Shown here in pieces: positions 45,917 to 52,682 of a stretch of 64,000 nucleotides of DNA. Both the position numbers and the translations under genes were made by a program. Each line of letters begins with the position of its first letter. The first letter of the stretch is position 1. The DNA comes from Brevibacillus laterosporus (GTDB lineage Bacteria; Bacillota; Bacilli; Brevibacillales; Brevibacillaceae), in the NCBI RefSeq assembly GCF_030489605.1, contig NZ_JAUKFY010000015.1, positions 1-64,000 on the forward strand, in the 5' to 3' direction. Under the pieces are notes generated by a model. That model had not been told where the DNA came from and did no database searches. It saw only the letters and a list, made by a program, of their open reading frames with translations.

Positions 45917-45955
45917 AAAAACGCCACAGCTTATATGTAAGCCTGGCGTTTTTTT
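45917..45955 (+). terminator. Terminator of the ger operon
   Basis: AACGCCA / TGGCGTT with inner GCTTA / TAAGC, then TTTTTTT. Likely also blocks reading from the azoreductase side. Confidence 0.9.
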
Positions 45956-46021
45956 GCTGAATGGATTTTGTTTTTATTTATTCCCTGACTTGATCAACTG
46001 GTCGTTTTTCGCAGTTTATTT

Positions 46022-46663
46022 TTATTTACCAAACGTTTTCGCGATTTCAATTGCACGCTCTTTTGCTTTTGCCTTGATATTTTCTGCCTCAGCAGGAAGT
46101 GCGTTCATACCTTCTACTGCCAATGTTTCGTAGTCAGTGATGCCGATAAAGTTCATTACTGCTTTTAAATATTTATCACCAAATTCAAAGTCAACAGCAG
46201 GACCCTCTGAGTACATACCACCACGCGCTTGAATATGGAGAACTTTTTTACCGTTTAGTAAGCCTGCTGGACCAGCTTCTGTATATTTGAAGGTTTTTCC
46301 AGCGATTAATACGTTGTCAATGTACGCTTTCACTACAGGAGGGAAGCTCAAGTTCCACATTGGTGTTACGAATACATAGCGATCTGCTTCCAAGAACTGA
46401 TCCAATACTTCACCCATGCGGCCAACTTTAGCTTGAGCTTCTGGAGATAAATCACCGAACGCAGTTCCTTGACGCAATTTGTTCCATGCGTCTAATACAG
46501 TACCATCAATCATTGGAATATCTTCCTTGAATAGATCGACACGTACTACCTCATCCTGAGGATTAGCTTCACGATATGCCTCTACGAAAGTTTCTCCCAC
46601 ACTTAGTCCAAAGGAATCCTCGACAGAATTCGGATTTGCTGTAATATACAATACTTTTGCCAT
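46022..46663 (-). CDS. azoR: FMN-dependent NADH-azoreductase
   Basis: A 213-residue flavodoxin-like protein: [19 protein letters not shown] at the start, [17 protein letters not shown] and [11 protein letters not shown] in the middle. It reduces azo and quinone compounds in the cytoplasm using NADH and FMN. ATG 46663 follows AAGGGATGA; the frame upstream is rejected. A strong promoter with a MarR/HxlR-type palindrome suggests induction by quinones or electrophiles. Confidence 0.92.
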   Translation of the reverse strand: MAKVLYITANPNSVEDSFGLSVGETFVEAYREANPQDEVVRVDLFKEDIPMIDGTVLDAWNKLRQGTAFGDLSPEAQAKVGRMGEVLDQFLEADRYVFVTPMWNLSFPPVVKAYIDNVLIAGKTFKYTEAGPAGLLNGKKVLHIQARGGMYSEGPAVDFEFGDKYLKAVMNFIGITDYETLAVEGMNALPAEAENIKAKAKERAIEIAKTFGK

Positions 46664-46743
46664 TTTTGTATCATCCCTTCTGATGTTATGTACCTTATTA
46701 TTTGCTTGATAAGCTTCCGGCATGTAGTACATTAAAATTTATT

Positions 46744-46790
46744 TACTTACCTTATATAAGTATAGTACTTTTTGATAGAAAATTTGTCAA
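46744..46790 (-). promoter_or_regulatory. Azoreductase promoter with overlapping palindromic operator
   Basis: On the minus strand TTGACA (46785-46790), 17 bp, TACTAT (46762-46767). An imperfect 24-bp palindrome (46744-46767), with TACT/AGTA ends around CTTATATAAG, spans the -10 and start site. This is like operators of YodB/HxlR-type redox repressors that control azoR in Bacillus. No such repressor gene is in the window. Confidence 0.7.
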
Positions 46791-46892
46791 CACATTTATT
46801 TAAAAAGTATCTTTCTATATTTTTCCTTACCCTTTTATATCCTTTGCGCATTCTTCATTTGACAAGAGTGAACTACCTGTGAGATGCTTTGA

Positions 46893-46906
46893 CTAACGAA
46901 CGTTAG
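46893..46906. promoter_or_regulatory. TetR-type operator upstream of the efflux cassette
   Basis: CTAAC-GAAC-GTTAG palindrome 17 bp before the TetR start, downstream of a TTGACA (46859-46864). Probably bound by the TetR protein it precedes. Confidence 0.65.
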
Positions 46907-46923
46907 GTAGGAGGTTTTGTATT

Positions 46924-47520
46924 ATGACTGCAAACAAGATAAAAGAGGCTGCCTTGCAGTGCTTTGCTCAACACGGCTACGAGGGAACGTCGCTTGCTCA
47001 AATTGCAGACGAGGTTGGCATTAAAAAACCTTCCATCTATGCCCACTTTAAGGCAAAGGAAGATCTTTTTTTACACCTGATCCATGATGTCTTTACGATT
47101 GAGAAGGCCAAGATACAACAATTTTTGATGGTCAATCAGGGTCTGCCCCTAGCTACCTTGTTACCGGAATTGTTAAATCATTACAAAACAAATTTTACTC
47201 ACGATAGTACGTTTACCTTTTGGCTTCGGATGGCTTTCTTTCCCCCATCTAGTTTGGTGAAGCCGGTTAGTGAAGTGACCAATCAATTTTTAAACGAACT
47301 GGAGGCTATGCTGGTCCCCTTGTTCAAGCAAGCAAAAGAATTAGGAGAAATTCAGGTGGATGCTCCCCAAGATGCCGCCATTGCCTTTCTTTGTTTAATG
47401 GACGGTCTATTTGCGGAATTATTGTTTGGTGGATCAGATCGATATGAGAAACGCTGGGTTTCTTCATGGAAAATTTTTGCCAAGGGAATATCCCTTCAAA
47501 TACACATAGAAAGGGATTGA
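46924..47520 (+). CDS. TetR-family repressor of an SMR efflux pair
   Basis: A 198-residue regulator: N-terminal HTH (GYEGTSLAQIADEVGIKKPS, YAHFKAKEDLF) and a helical ligand domain. It heads an operon with two SMR genes, the layout of B. subtilis yvdT-yvdS-yvdR. GGAGG precedes the ATG. Likely represses the cassette until an exported cation binds. Confidence 0.88.
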   Translation: MTANKIKEAALQCFAQHGYEGTSLAQIADEVGIKKPSIYAHFKAKEDLFLHLIHDVFTIEKAKIQQFLMVNQGLPLATLLPELLNHYKTNFTHDSTFTFWLRMAFFPPSSLVKPVSEVTNQFLNELEAMLVPLFKQAKELGEIQVDAPQDAAIAFLCLMDGLFAELLFGGSDRYEKRWVSSWKIFAKGISLQIHIERD

Positions 47521-47528
47521 GAGTAAAT

Positions 47529-47888
47529 ATGATGAACCGGAACTGGACATACGTGCTTATCGCAGGCTTATTAGAAATTATTTGGGTCTCGGGGATTAAA
47601 CACTCCTCTGCCTGGTATGAATGGGCTGGAACAATGACCACGATTGCTCTGAGTTTTATTGTGCTTATCCGTGCAACAACATCTCTGCCTATTGGAACGG
47701 TCTATGCGGTCTTTACAGGAATCGGTACTACAGGAACTGTTTTGACAGAAATGTTGTTATTTGGTGAACCGTTCCATTTAGCGAAAATAAGCCTTGTTGG
47801 TATATTGCTGATAGGTGTGATCGGACTGAAATTAATTACGTCTGATGATTCCAGTACGAATGAAACGAAGATGAAAGGAGCGAGCTAA
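47529..47888 (+). CDS. SMR family multidrug/guanidinium-type efflux subunit 1
   Basis: A 119-residue protein with four membrane spans and the essential glutamate in LLEIIWVSGIKHS. Starts at ATG 47529 or the next codon, eight bases after the TetR stop. Together with the next gene it forms a heterodimeric pair, as YvdS/YvdR or YkkC/D. Substrate may be quaternary cations or guanidinium; not determinable here. Confidence 0.88.
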   Translation: MMNRNWTYVLIAGLLEIIWVSGIKHSSAWYEWAGTMTTIALSFIVLIRATTSLPIGTVYAVFTGIGTTGTVLTEMLLFGEPFHLAKISLVGILLIGVIGLKLITSDDSSTNETKMKGAS

Positions 47889-47890
47889 GC

Positions 47891-48205
47891 ATGGGCTGGG
47901 TTTTCTTATTTTTTGCAGGATGCTTTGAAATTGTTGGCGTGCTTGGCTTAAAAAAGGTCTCATTGAAGCAGAGTTTAGCCTCTTACCTGATTTTAACGGG
48001 GGGATTCGCTCTTAGTTTTACCTTTTTGAACCTGTCCATGCAAACTATCTCTATGGGTACAGCTTACGCAATCTGGACTGGCATCGGTACAGTTGGGAGC
48101 GCCTTATTGGGTATGCTTGTTTATAAGGAACCGAAAGAATGGAAGCGGATTTTATTTATTATGATGATTGTATCCGCTACTATTGGTTTGAAAATAATCT
48201 CATAG
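47891..48205 (+). CDS. SMR family efflux subunit 2
   Basis: A 104-residue four-span protein with the SMR glutamate in GCFEIVGVLGLK and the GTAYAIWTGIGTVGS motif. Follows its partner by two bases behind AAGGAG. Paired SMR genes usually work as antiparallel heterodimers. Confidence 0.9.
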   Translation: MGWVFLFFAGCFEIVGVLGLKKVSLKQSLASYLILTGGFALSFTFLNLSMQTISMGTAYAIWTGIGTVGSALLGMLVYKEPKEWKRILFIMMIVSATIGLKIIS

Positions 48206-48231
48206 GTTACTGCAACAGCAAAGATGAGCAG

Positions 48232-48297
48232 AAAAGCACAGAAGGTTGATATTGCGAGAATGTTCGCCATTTCGCAATGACACCTCTGTGCTTTTTG
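48232..48297. terminator. Long two-level terminator between convergent operons
   Basis: Outer stem AAAAGCACAGA / TCTGTGCTTTT (48232-48242, 48285-48295) and inner ATTGCGA / TCGCAAT (48251-48257, 48272-48278). T-runs occur on both strands, so it can terminate the SMR operon and the PTS operon. Confidence 0.85.
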
Positions 48298-48339
48298 TGA
48301 AGGTGAAATGACTGACTATCCCGTTTCTTTTTGTTTCAT

Positions 48340-49695
48340 CTAGGCGTTACCAACCTCTGCGGTCACTTTGCTTGTCTCCTGTTTGAAAAACTGGGGCAGA
48401 TAAGGCTTATGTGCTTCCAGCATTTCATCTAAAATCGTTTTAGCAATGGAGTCTGATGGAATTAACGGGTTAATGCTCATGGCTAACAATGCTTTATGGT
48501 AATCGCCTGTCACTGCTGCTTCGATTGTCACTCGTTCGAAGGATTTAATTTGTTGAACTAAACCGTTTACGGCGATTGGCAACTCTCCCACCGAGATTGG
48601 CACAGGTCCTTCTTTTGTGATAACGCAGTTCACTTCTACAGCCGAATCAGGGGAAATCCCTGCAATTGCACCGTTGTTACGAACATTAACCGGTTGAATA
48701 TCCCGCATATCATTATAAATTGAATAAATAAGATTGCATGCCGCATCACTATAGTATGCGCCGCCTCGTTTCTCAAGCTGCGGTGGCTTGATGGCCAACT
48801 CAGGGTCTTTATACAGCTCAAACAATTCCGCTTCTACCTTCTGGACTACCTCAGCTCTCGTTCCTTCTTTTTTGGCCGCTTCTCTTTCATGTTCAAGCAT
48901 CGGTCCAGTCTGATAATAATAGCGATGATAGGGACACGGCAATAAGCCTAGCGCCCGAATGAACTCTTTTTCCCACTCCCTATCTACAATATTTTTCACG
49001 GAAGGACCGGTTTCCTCATCACTTGTCAGCTTGTCAATTACTTGCTGGGTTACCTTCTTGCCATCCAGATAGACGTTCGTACCAAAAACCATATGATTTA
49101 ATCCTGCAAAATCAATATGCACGCGACTGCTATCTACATCCAGCATCTTGGCAACAGCCATTTTCATACCTACGGGAACATTGCAAAGACCTACAACTTT
49201 TTTAATATTGCTGTGGCGTAGAACCGCCTCGGTCACCATTCCTGCTGGATTGGTAAAATTAATGAGCCATGCTTCCGGACATAGTTCTTCCATATCCTTG
49301 CTAATGTCTAAAATTACTGGGATTGTGCGCAAAGCCTTAAACAGACCACCTGCACCGTTCGTTTCCTGACCAATGCACCCATGCTTTAACGGTATACTTT
49401 CGTCTAATCCACGAGCCTTTAATAGACCTACACGCAATTGAGTCGTAACAAAATCTGCTCCTGGCAAGGCTTCTCTGCGATTCAACGACAAATGAATTTG
49501 CATGGGAACACCAGCCTTCTCCACCATGCGTTTTGCTAAATTGCCTACGATCTCTAACTTTTCTTTTCCTTCTAAAATATCGACCAGCCAAAGCTCACGC
49601 ACAGGTAATTCCTCATACCGCTTGATAAAGCCTTCAACTAACTCTGGAGTGTAGCTGGAACCACCGCCAATGGTTACGATTTTAATTCCGCTCAA
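48340..49695 (-). CDS. 6-phospho-beta-glucosidase, GH4 family
   Basis: A 451-residue NAD- and metal-dependent glycosidase: NAD motif [12 protein letters not shown], metal ligands in VGLCNVPVG and AGLNHMVFG. It cleaves phosphorylated disaccharides delivered by the PTS, such as cellobiose-6-P or, given the ChbG gene, chitobiose-6-P. Starts at TTG 49695 with GGGGGA before it, overlapping the IIA gene by 14 bases. Last gene of the operon. Confidence 0.92.
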   Translation of the reverse strand: MSGIKIVTIGGGSSYTPELVEGFIKRYEELPVRELWLVDILEGKEKLEIVGNLAKRMVEKAGVPMQIHLSLNRREALPGADFVTTQLRVGLLKARGLDESIPLKHGCIGQETNGAGGLFKALRTIPVILDISKDMEELCPEAWLINFTNPAGMVTEAVLRHSNIKKVVGLCNVPVGMKMAVAKMLDVDSSRVHIDFAGLNHMVFGTNVYLDGKKVTQQVIDKLTSDEETGPSVKNIVDREWEKEFIRALGLLPCPYHRYYYQTGPMLEHEREAAKKEGTRAEVVQKVEAELFELYKDPELAIKPPQLEKRGGAYYSDAACNLIYSIYNDMRDIQPVNVRNNGAIAGISPDSAVEVNCVITKEGPVPISVGELPIAVNGLVQQIKSFERVTIEAAVTGDYHKALLAMSINPLIPSDSIAKTILDEMLEAHKPYLPQFFKQETSKVTAEVGNA

Positions 49696-50017
49696 CTGTA
49701 AGTCCCCCTTCGATGTTTATTTTTGCATAAAGGTCAATGAACTCGTTTGCTAAGTCTTTCACTGTGATTGCGTTCATTAAATGATCCTGTGCGTGGATCA
49801 TTAATAGGGTTACCTCGGTCTTGTTCCCGCCCGCTTCTTCTTGAATTAAGGAAGTTTGAATATGGTGCGCTTGACGTAGCTCTGTAGTCGCTTCGTCCAT
49901 TAGCTTGCGTGCTTCCTCTATTTCTCCTCGCTTTGCCGCTGCAATTGCCTCCATCGCGAAGCTTTTTGCGTTACCACCATGTAATATTATGTGAAATGCT
50001 ACATCTGTAATTTCCAT
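49682..50017 (-). CDS. PTS lactose/cellobiose-type IIA
   Basis: A 111-residue all-helical phosphocarrier with the phosphohistidine segment [11 protein letters not shown]. It transfers phosphate from HPr to IIB. ATG 50017 follows AGGAGGCAACC. It lies between chbG and the GH4 gene. Confidence 0.92.
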   Translation of the reverse strand: MEITDVAFHIILHGGNAKSFAMEAIAAAKRGEIEEARKLMDEATTELRQAHHIQTSLIQEEAGGNKTEVTLLMIHAQDHLMNAITVKDLANEFIDLYAKINIEGGLTVERN

Positions 50018-50047
50018 ATGGTTGCCTCCTATCCCATACACCCACTG

Positions 50048-50791
50048 TCAGCCTAGTTGTGTAAATGTAATCAATTGTATATCTCGGCAGTTCAGTCGTT
50101 TTTTAACCTGCGGATCAGTCAAAATCGCCAATTCGTTCATACGTTGAAGCGCATAGCTGCTTCCTTGGCAAAGTGGTTGGTCGATAAAAGCTGGATGTGT
50201 CATAATCTCCAGCGATTCAATTCCAGCATGCTTATCGAGAATTTGTTCCACGGACTCAAGGGAAAGCTCATCTCCATAAAAACTCTGATCGAAAGCAGCA
50301 GTGCTTCTTATTCCTGCTGGTAACTGATTAGTCTCATCATCTGTTGGGAGAAGGCGAAGCGGCAGATGATACCGCTCCGCCAAATTCAACACAACAGGCA
50401 ATATTTTTTCATGCGCATGTACATGATGATGACTATCTATGTGGGTTGGCTTCTTTCCGTATGAGAGAAATGCTTCTACTTGACGTGTAAATTCTTTTTC
50501 CACATCTTCTGTATTTATGTGATCAAATACATCCCGCAGTGAGTGAAAATGACCTGATTCATTTACTAAGGAAGGTACATCGTCACTAAGTGGTTTGCCA
50601 CAGGTCATAACCAGATGAATCCCTACTCCTAACGCTGAATGCTGTTTGGCCAGCAAAAAGGCATGATCTACCTCGGGCATATTCATCATCATCGTGGTCG
50701 ATGTAACAACCCCGCATGCATGAGAAGTAATAATTCCATAGTTGACTCCTTTTGAGTAACCAAAATCATCGGCGTTGATAATCAGTTTCGT
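50048..50791 (-). CDS. chbG: Chitooligosaccharide deacetylase ChbG/YdjC, non-standard start
   Basis: A 247-residue YdjC-family carbohydrate deacetylase: metal-binding NADDFG at the start, HIDSHHHVHAH and MTHPAFI. It removes an acetyl group from chitobiose-6-P so the GH4 enzyme can act. The coding sequence begins KLIINADDFGYS with no ATG, GTG or TTG before it; an ACG at 50789-50791 lies seven bases after GGGAGG and is the best-placed start. A long open extension overlaps the IIC gene and does not look like protein. Confidence 0.88.
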   Translation of the reverse strand, partial: TKLIINADDFGYSKGVNYGIITSHACGVVTSTTMMMNMPEVDHAFLLAKQHSALGVGIHLVMTCGKPLSDDVPSLVNESGHFHSLRDVFDHINTEDVEKEFTRQVEAFLSYGKKPTHIDSHHHVHAHEKILPVVLNLAERYHLPLRLLPTDDETNQLPAGIRSTAAFDQSFYGDELSLESVEQILDKHAGIESLEIMTHPAFIDQPLCQGSSYALQRMNELAILTDPQVKKRLNCRDIQLITFTQLG

Positions 50792-50829
50792 AACGATTCC
50801 TCCCTTCCCGAATCTAACACCAATCGTCC

Positions 50830-52179
50830 TTATGCTTGTAATGTGCCGACAGCTTGATTTTTTGTTGCCTCCTGTTCTTCCTTGCATTTTTGACGATCCC
50901 ACAGGCGTATGAAAGGGTAATAAATCGCAAAAGCAACGATAAAATTGATTAATTGAAGGACTAATCCGGATGCTTTGGCGCCAGTTGCTAGATAACCACT
51001 GATTAACAATGGAGTGGTCCATGGTACGGATATACCGCTTGGTCTCGCTACAAGTCCCGTGGACATTGCAAAATAAGAGACACATAAAAGAACAACGGGC
51101 GTTATGATAAATGGAATGATTAAGAGCGGGTTCATGACGATCGGTACCCCGAAGATCACCGGTTCGTTAATGTTAAATAACCCTGGTGCAAGGGACAGTC
51201 TTCCTAAGCTTTTCATCTGCTGGCTCTTTGTCAGAAAGGCCATGGCAACAACCATTGCAAGCGTTGTACCTGATCCGCCAATATAGAGCCATAAATCAAA
51301 GAATTGAGTAGTGATAACATTCGGTAATTCTGCATTAGGATTGCTCATGTAAACAGCTCGGTTTGCATCCATCAGCGTTAACCAGATTGGACTCATTACA
51401 CTGCCAACCAGATTGGCTCCGTGCAAACCGCAAGCCCATAATAGGTGAATAAGAATCACAGCGATTAAAGCACCTGCAAAGCTGGAACCCAGTGCTTGCA
51501 AGGGAACTCCTAATAGTGTTTTAACAACATTGTGTACGCTTTCAAAAGTAGTTGCTTCCATAATCAAACGAACAATCCAGCAGGTGCCAAGTACAATAAA
51601 GGCTGGAATCAGTGCGACGAAGGATTTCGCAACCGCTGGTGGTACACCTGGCGGCATTTTTAAAACAATGTCCTTTTGTATAACAATACGGAAAATTTCC
51701 GTTGATAAAAGAGCCATAATCATGGCAACAAACAAGCCTTGACTTCCCATTAATGTTACAGGTATGACACCGCTAACCTGTATGGCTGTTTCTGTGCCAG
51801 CCGGAGTAAACATCGTGTTGTACGGCGTTACTAGCAAAAAGGATGCAACAGATATGGAAGCTGCCGATAAAGGGTCCACCTTATACTTTTCCGCTAATCG
51901 ATACGCTACACCAAAACTAGCAATGAGTGCCATTATATCAAAGGTAACGCCTACGGGATATAGGAGCTTTGTGCGCCATAGCTCACCAAAAATCCCCTTC
52001 ATAAAGTCATCATAACCCTCGATGGGAATAAACCCAATAACCAGACATAAGGACCCGACAATTAGCAGGGGAGTTGTTAAAACAATACCGTCACGAATGG
52101 CCTGTAAGTGCTTCTGCCCAGCGACTTTCCCGGCAATGGGCATCAGGGCTCTCTCGAATAATTGAACGAGTCTGTCCAT
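50830..52179 (-). CDS. PTS cellobiose/chitobiose-type IIC permease
   Basis: A 449-residue membrane transporter (PTS EIIC, Lac/Cel family) with about ten spans, GLFNINEPVIFGVPIVMNPL motif near residue 340 and a charged tail. It imports and phosphorylates the sugar with IIB and IIA. ATG 52179 follows AGGAGTGG. Twelve bases after the IIB stop. Confidence 0.93.
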   Translation of the reverse strand: MDRLVQLFERALMPIAGKVAGQKHLQAIRDGIVLTTPLLIVGSLCLVIGFIPIEGYDDFMKGIFGELWRTKLLYPVGVTFDIMALIASFGVAYRLAEKYKVDPLSAASISVASFLLVTPYNTMFTPAGTETAIQVSGVIPVTLMGSQGLFVAMIMALLSTEIFRIVIQKDIVLKMPPGVPPAVAKSFVALIPAFIVLGTCWIVRLIMEATTFESVHNVVKTLLGVPLQALGSSFAGALIAVILIHLLWACGLHGANLVGSVMSPIWLTLMDANRAVYMSNPNAELPNVITTQFFDLWLYIGGSGTTLAMVVAMAFLTKSQQMKSLGRLSLAPGLFNINEPVIFGVPIVMNPLLIIPFIITPVVLLCVSYFAMSTGLVARPSGISVPWTTPLLISGYLATGAKASGLVLQLINFIVAFAIYYPFIRLWDRQKCKEEQEATKNQAVGTLQA

Positions 52180-52190
52180 CGATACCACTC

Positions 52191-52496
52191 CTATCTATTC
52201 TTCATGTGTAAGGCAGCTTCTAGTACCTTTTGGCCATTGACCATTCCGTAGTCAACAGGGTTTATGACATCAACGGGTATATTTCTGGCTTCGCCTTCCT
52301 TTTTAAATTCTGCTAATTTATAACGGATTTGCGGGCCGAGCAGCACGACCTCTGCTTTATCCCAGTTATCACGCATATCATCTGCAGAGATAGCCCAAAT
52401 CTTTGCTTCGATTCCTTGCTCCTTTGCTGCCTCCTCCATTCGAGTTACAAGTAGGCTAGTTGACATTCCTGCTGAACAACATAGTACAATATTCAT
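52191..52496 (-). CDS. PTS cellobiose/chitobiose-type IIB
   Basis: A 101-residue cytoplasmic phosphotransfer protein: [15 protein letters not shown] holds the phosphocysteine. First gene of the operon. ATG 52496 follows GGAGGGGG at about ten bases. A sigma-54 promoter and cre site lie upstream. Confidence 0.93.
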   Translation of the reverse strand: MNIVLCCSAGMSTSLLVTRMEEAAKEQGIEAKIWAISADDMRDNWDKAEVVLLGPQIRYKLAEFKKEGEARNIPVDVINPVDYGMVNGQKVLEAALHMKNR

Positions 52497-52518
52497 CTGT
52501 ATATACCCCCTCCGGTCA

Positions 52519-52532
52519 TGTAAGTGCTTACA
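52519..52532. promoter_or_regulatory. Catabolite-responsive element (cre)
   Basis: TGTAAGTGCTTACA matches the CcpA consensus (TGTAAGCGCTTACA) at all but one position and is palindromic. It lies just past the predicted start site of the PTS operon, so CcpA would act as a roadblock in glucose. Confidence 0.85.
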
Positions 52533-52543
52533 TTTCATTTATT

Positions 52544-52561
52544 TTGCAAATATTATGCCAA
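52544..52561 (-). promoter_or_regulatory. Sigma-54 (SigL) promoter of the PTS operon
   Basis: On the minus strand TTGGCATAATATTTGCAA has GG and GC ten bases apart, the -24/-12 spacing of sigma-54 promoters (consensus TTGGCAC-N5-TTGCA). The adjacent LevR-type activator, which has a sigma-54 interaction motif, supports it. Confidence 0.88.
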
Positions 52562-52616
52562 AACACTAATTATGTATATGTAGGCTGTCATCCTTTCATT
52601 CTTCCATTAGTGTTTT
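52560..52616. promoter_or_regulatory. Possible upstream activator sites
   Basis: AAAACACTAAT (52560-52570) and its exact inverse ATTAGTGTTTT (52606-52616) lie just upstream of the sigma-54 promoter. The core AACACTA also appears in the neighbouring terminator stem. They could be the enhancer sites of the LevR-type activator. Confidence 0.45.
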
Positions 52617-52627
52617 GCTCGTCCATA

Positions 52628-52659
52628 AGAAAAACGAAACACTAATCTATAGTGTTTCG
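52628..52659 (-). terminator. Terminator of the activator gene
   Basis: CGAAACACTA-N5-TAGTGTTTCG (52635-52644, 52650-52659) followed by TTTTTC on the minus strand, 24 bases past the activator stop. Confidence 0.85.
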
Positions 52660-52682
52660 TTCTAAATACAGTGAGTGTTTAC

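Noticed and set aside
50792-51085. N-terminal extension of the ChbG frame up to an ATG at 51085
   Set aside because: It lies antisense-free but within the IIC coding sequence in another frame, its residues are not protein-like, and family members begin at KLIINADDFG.
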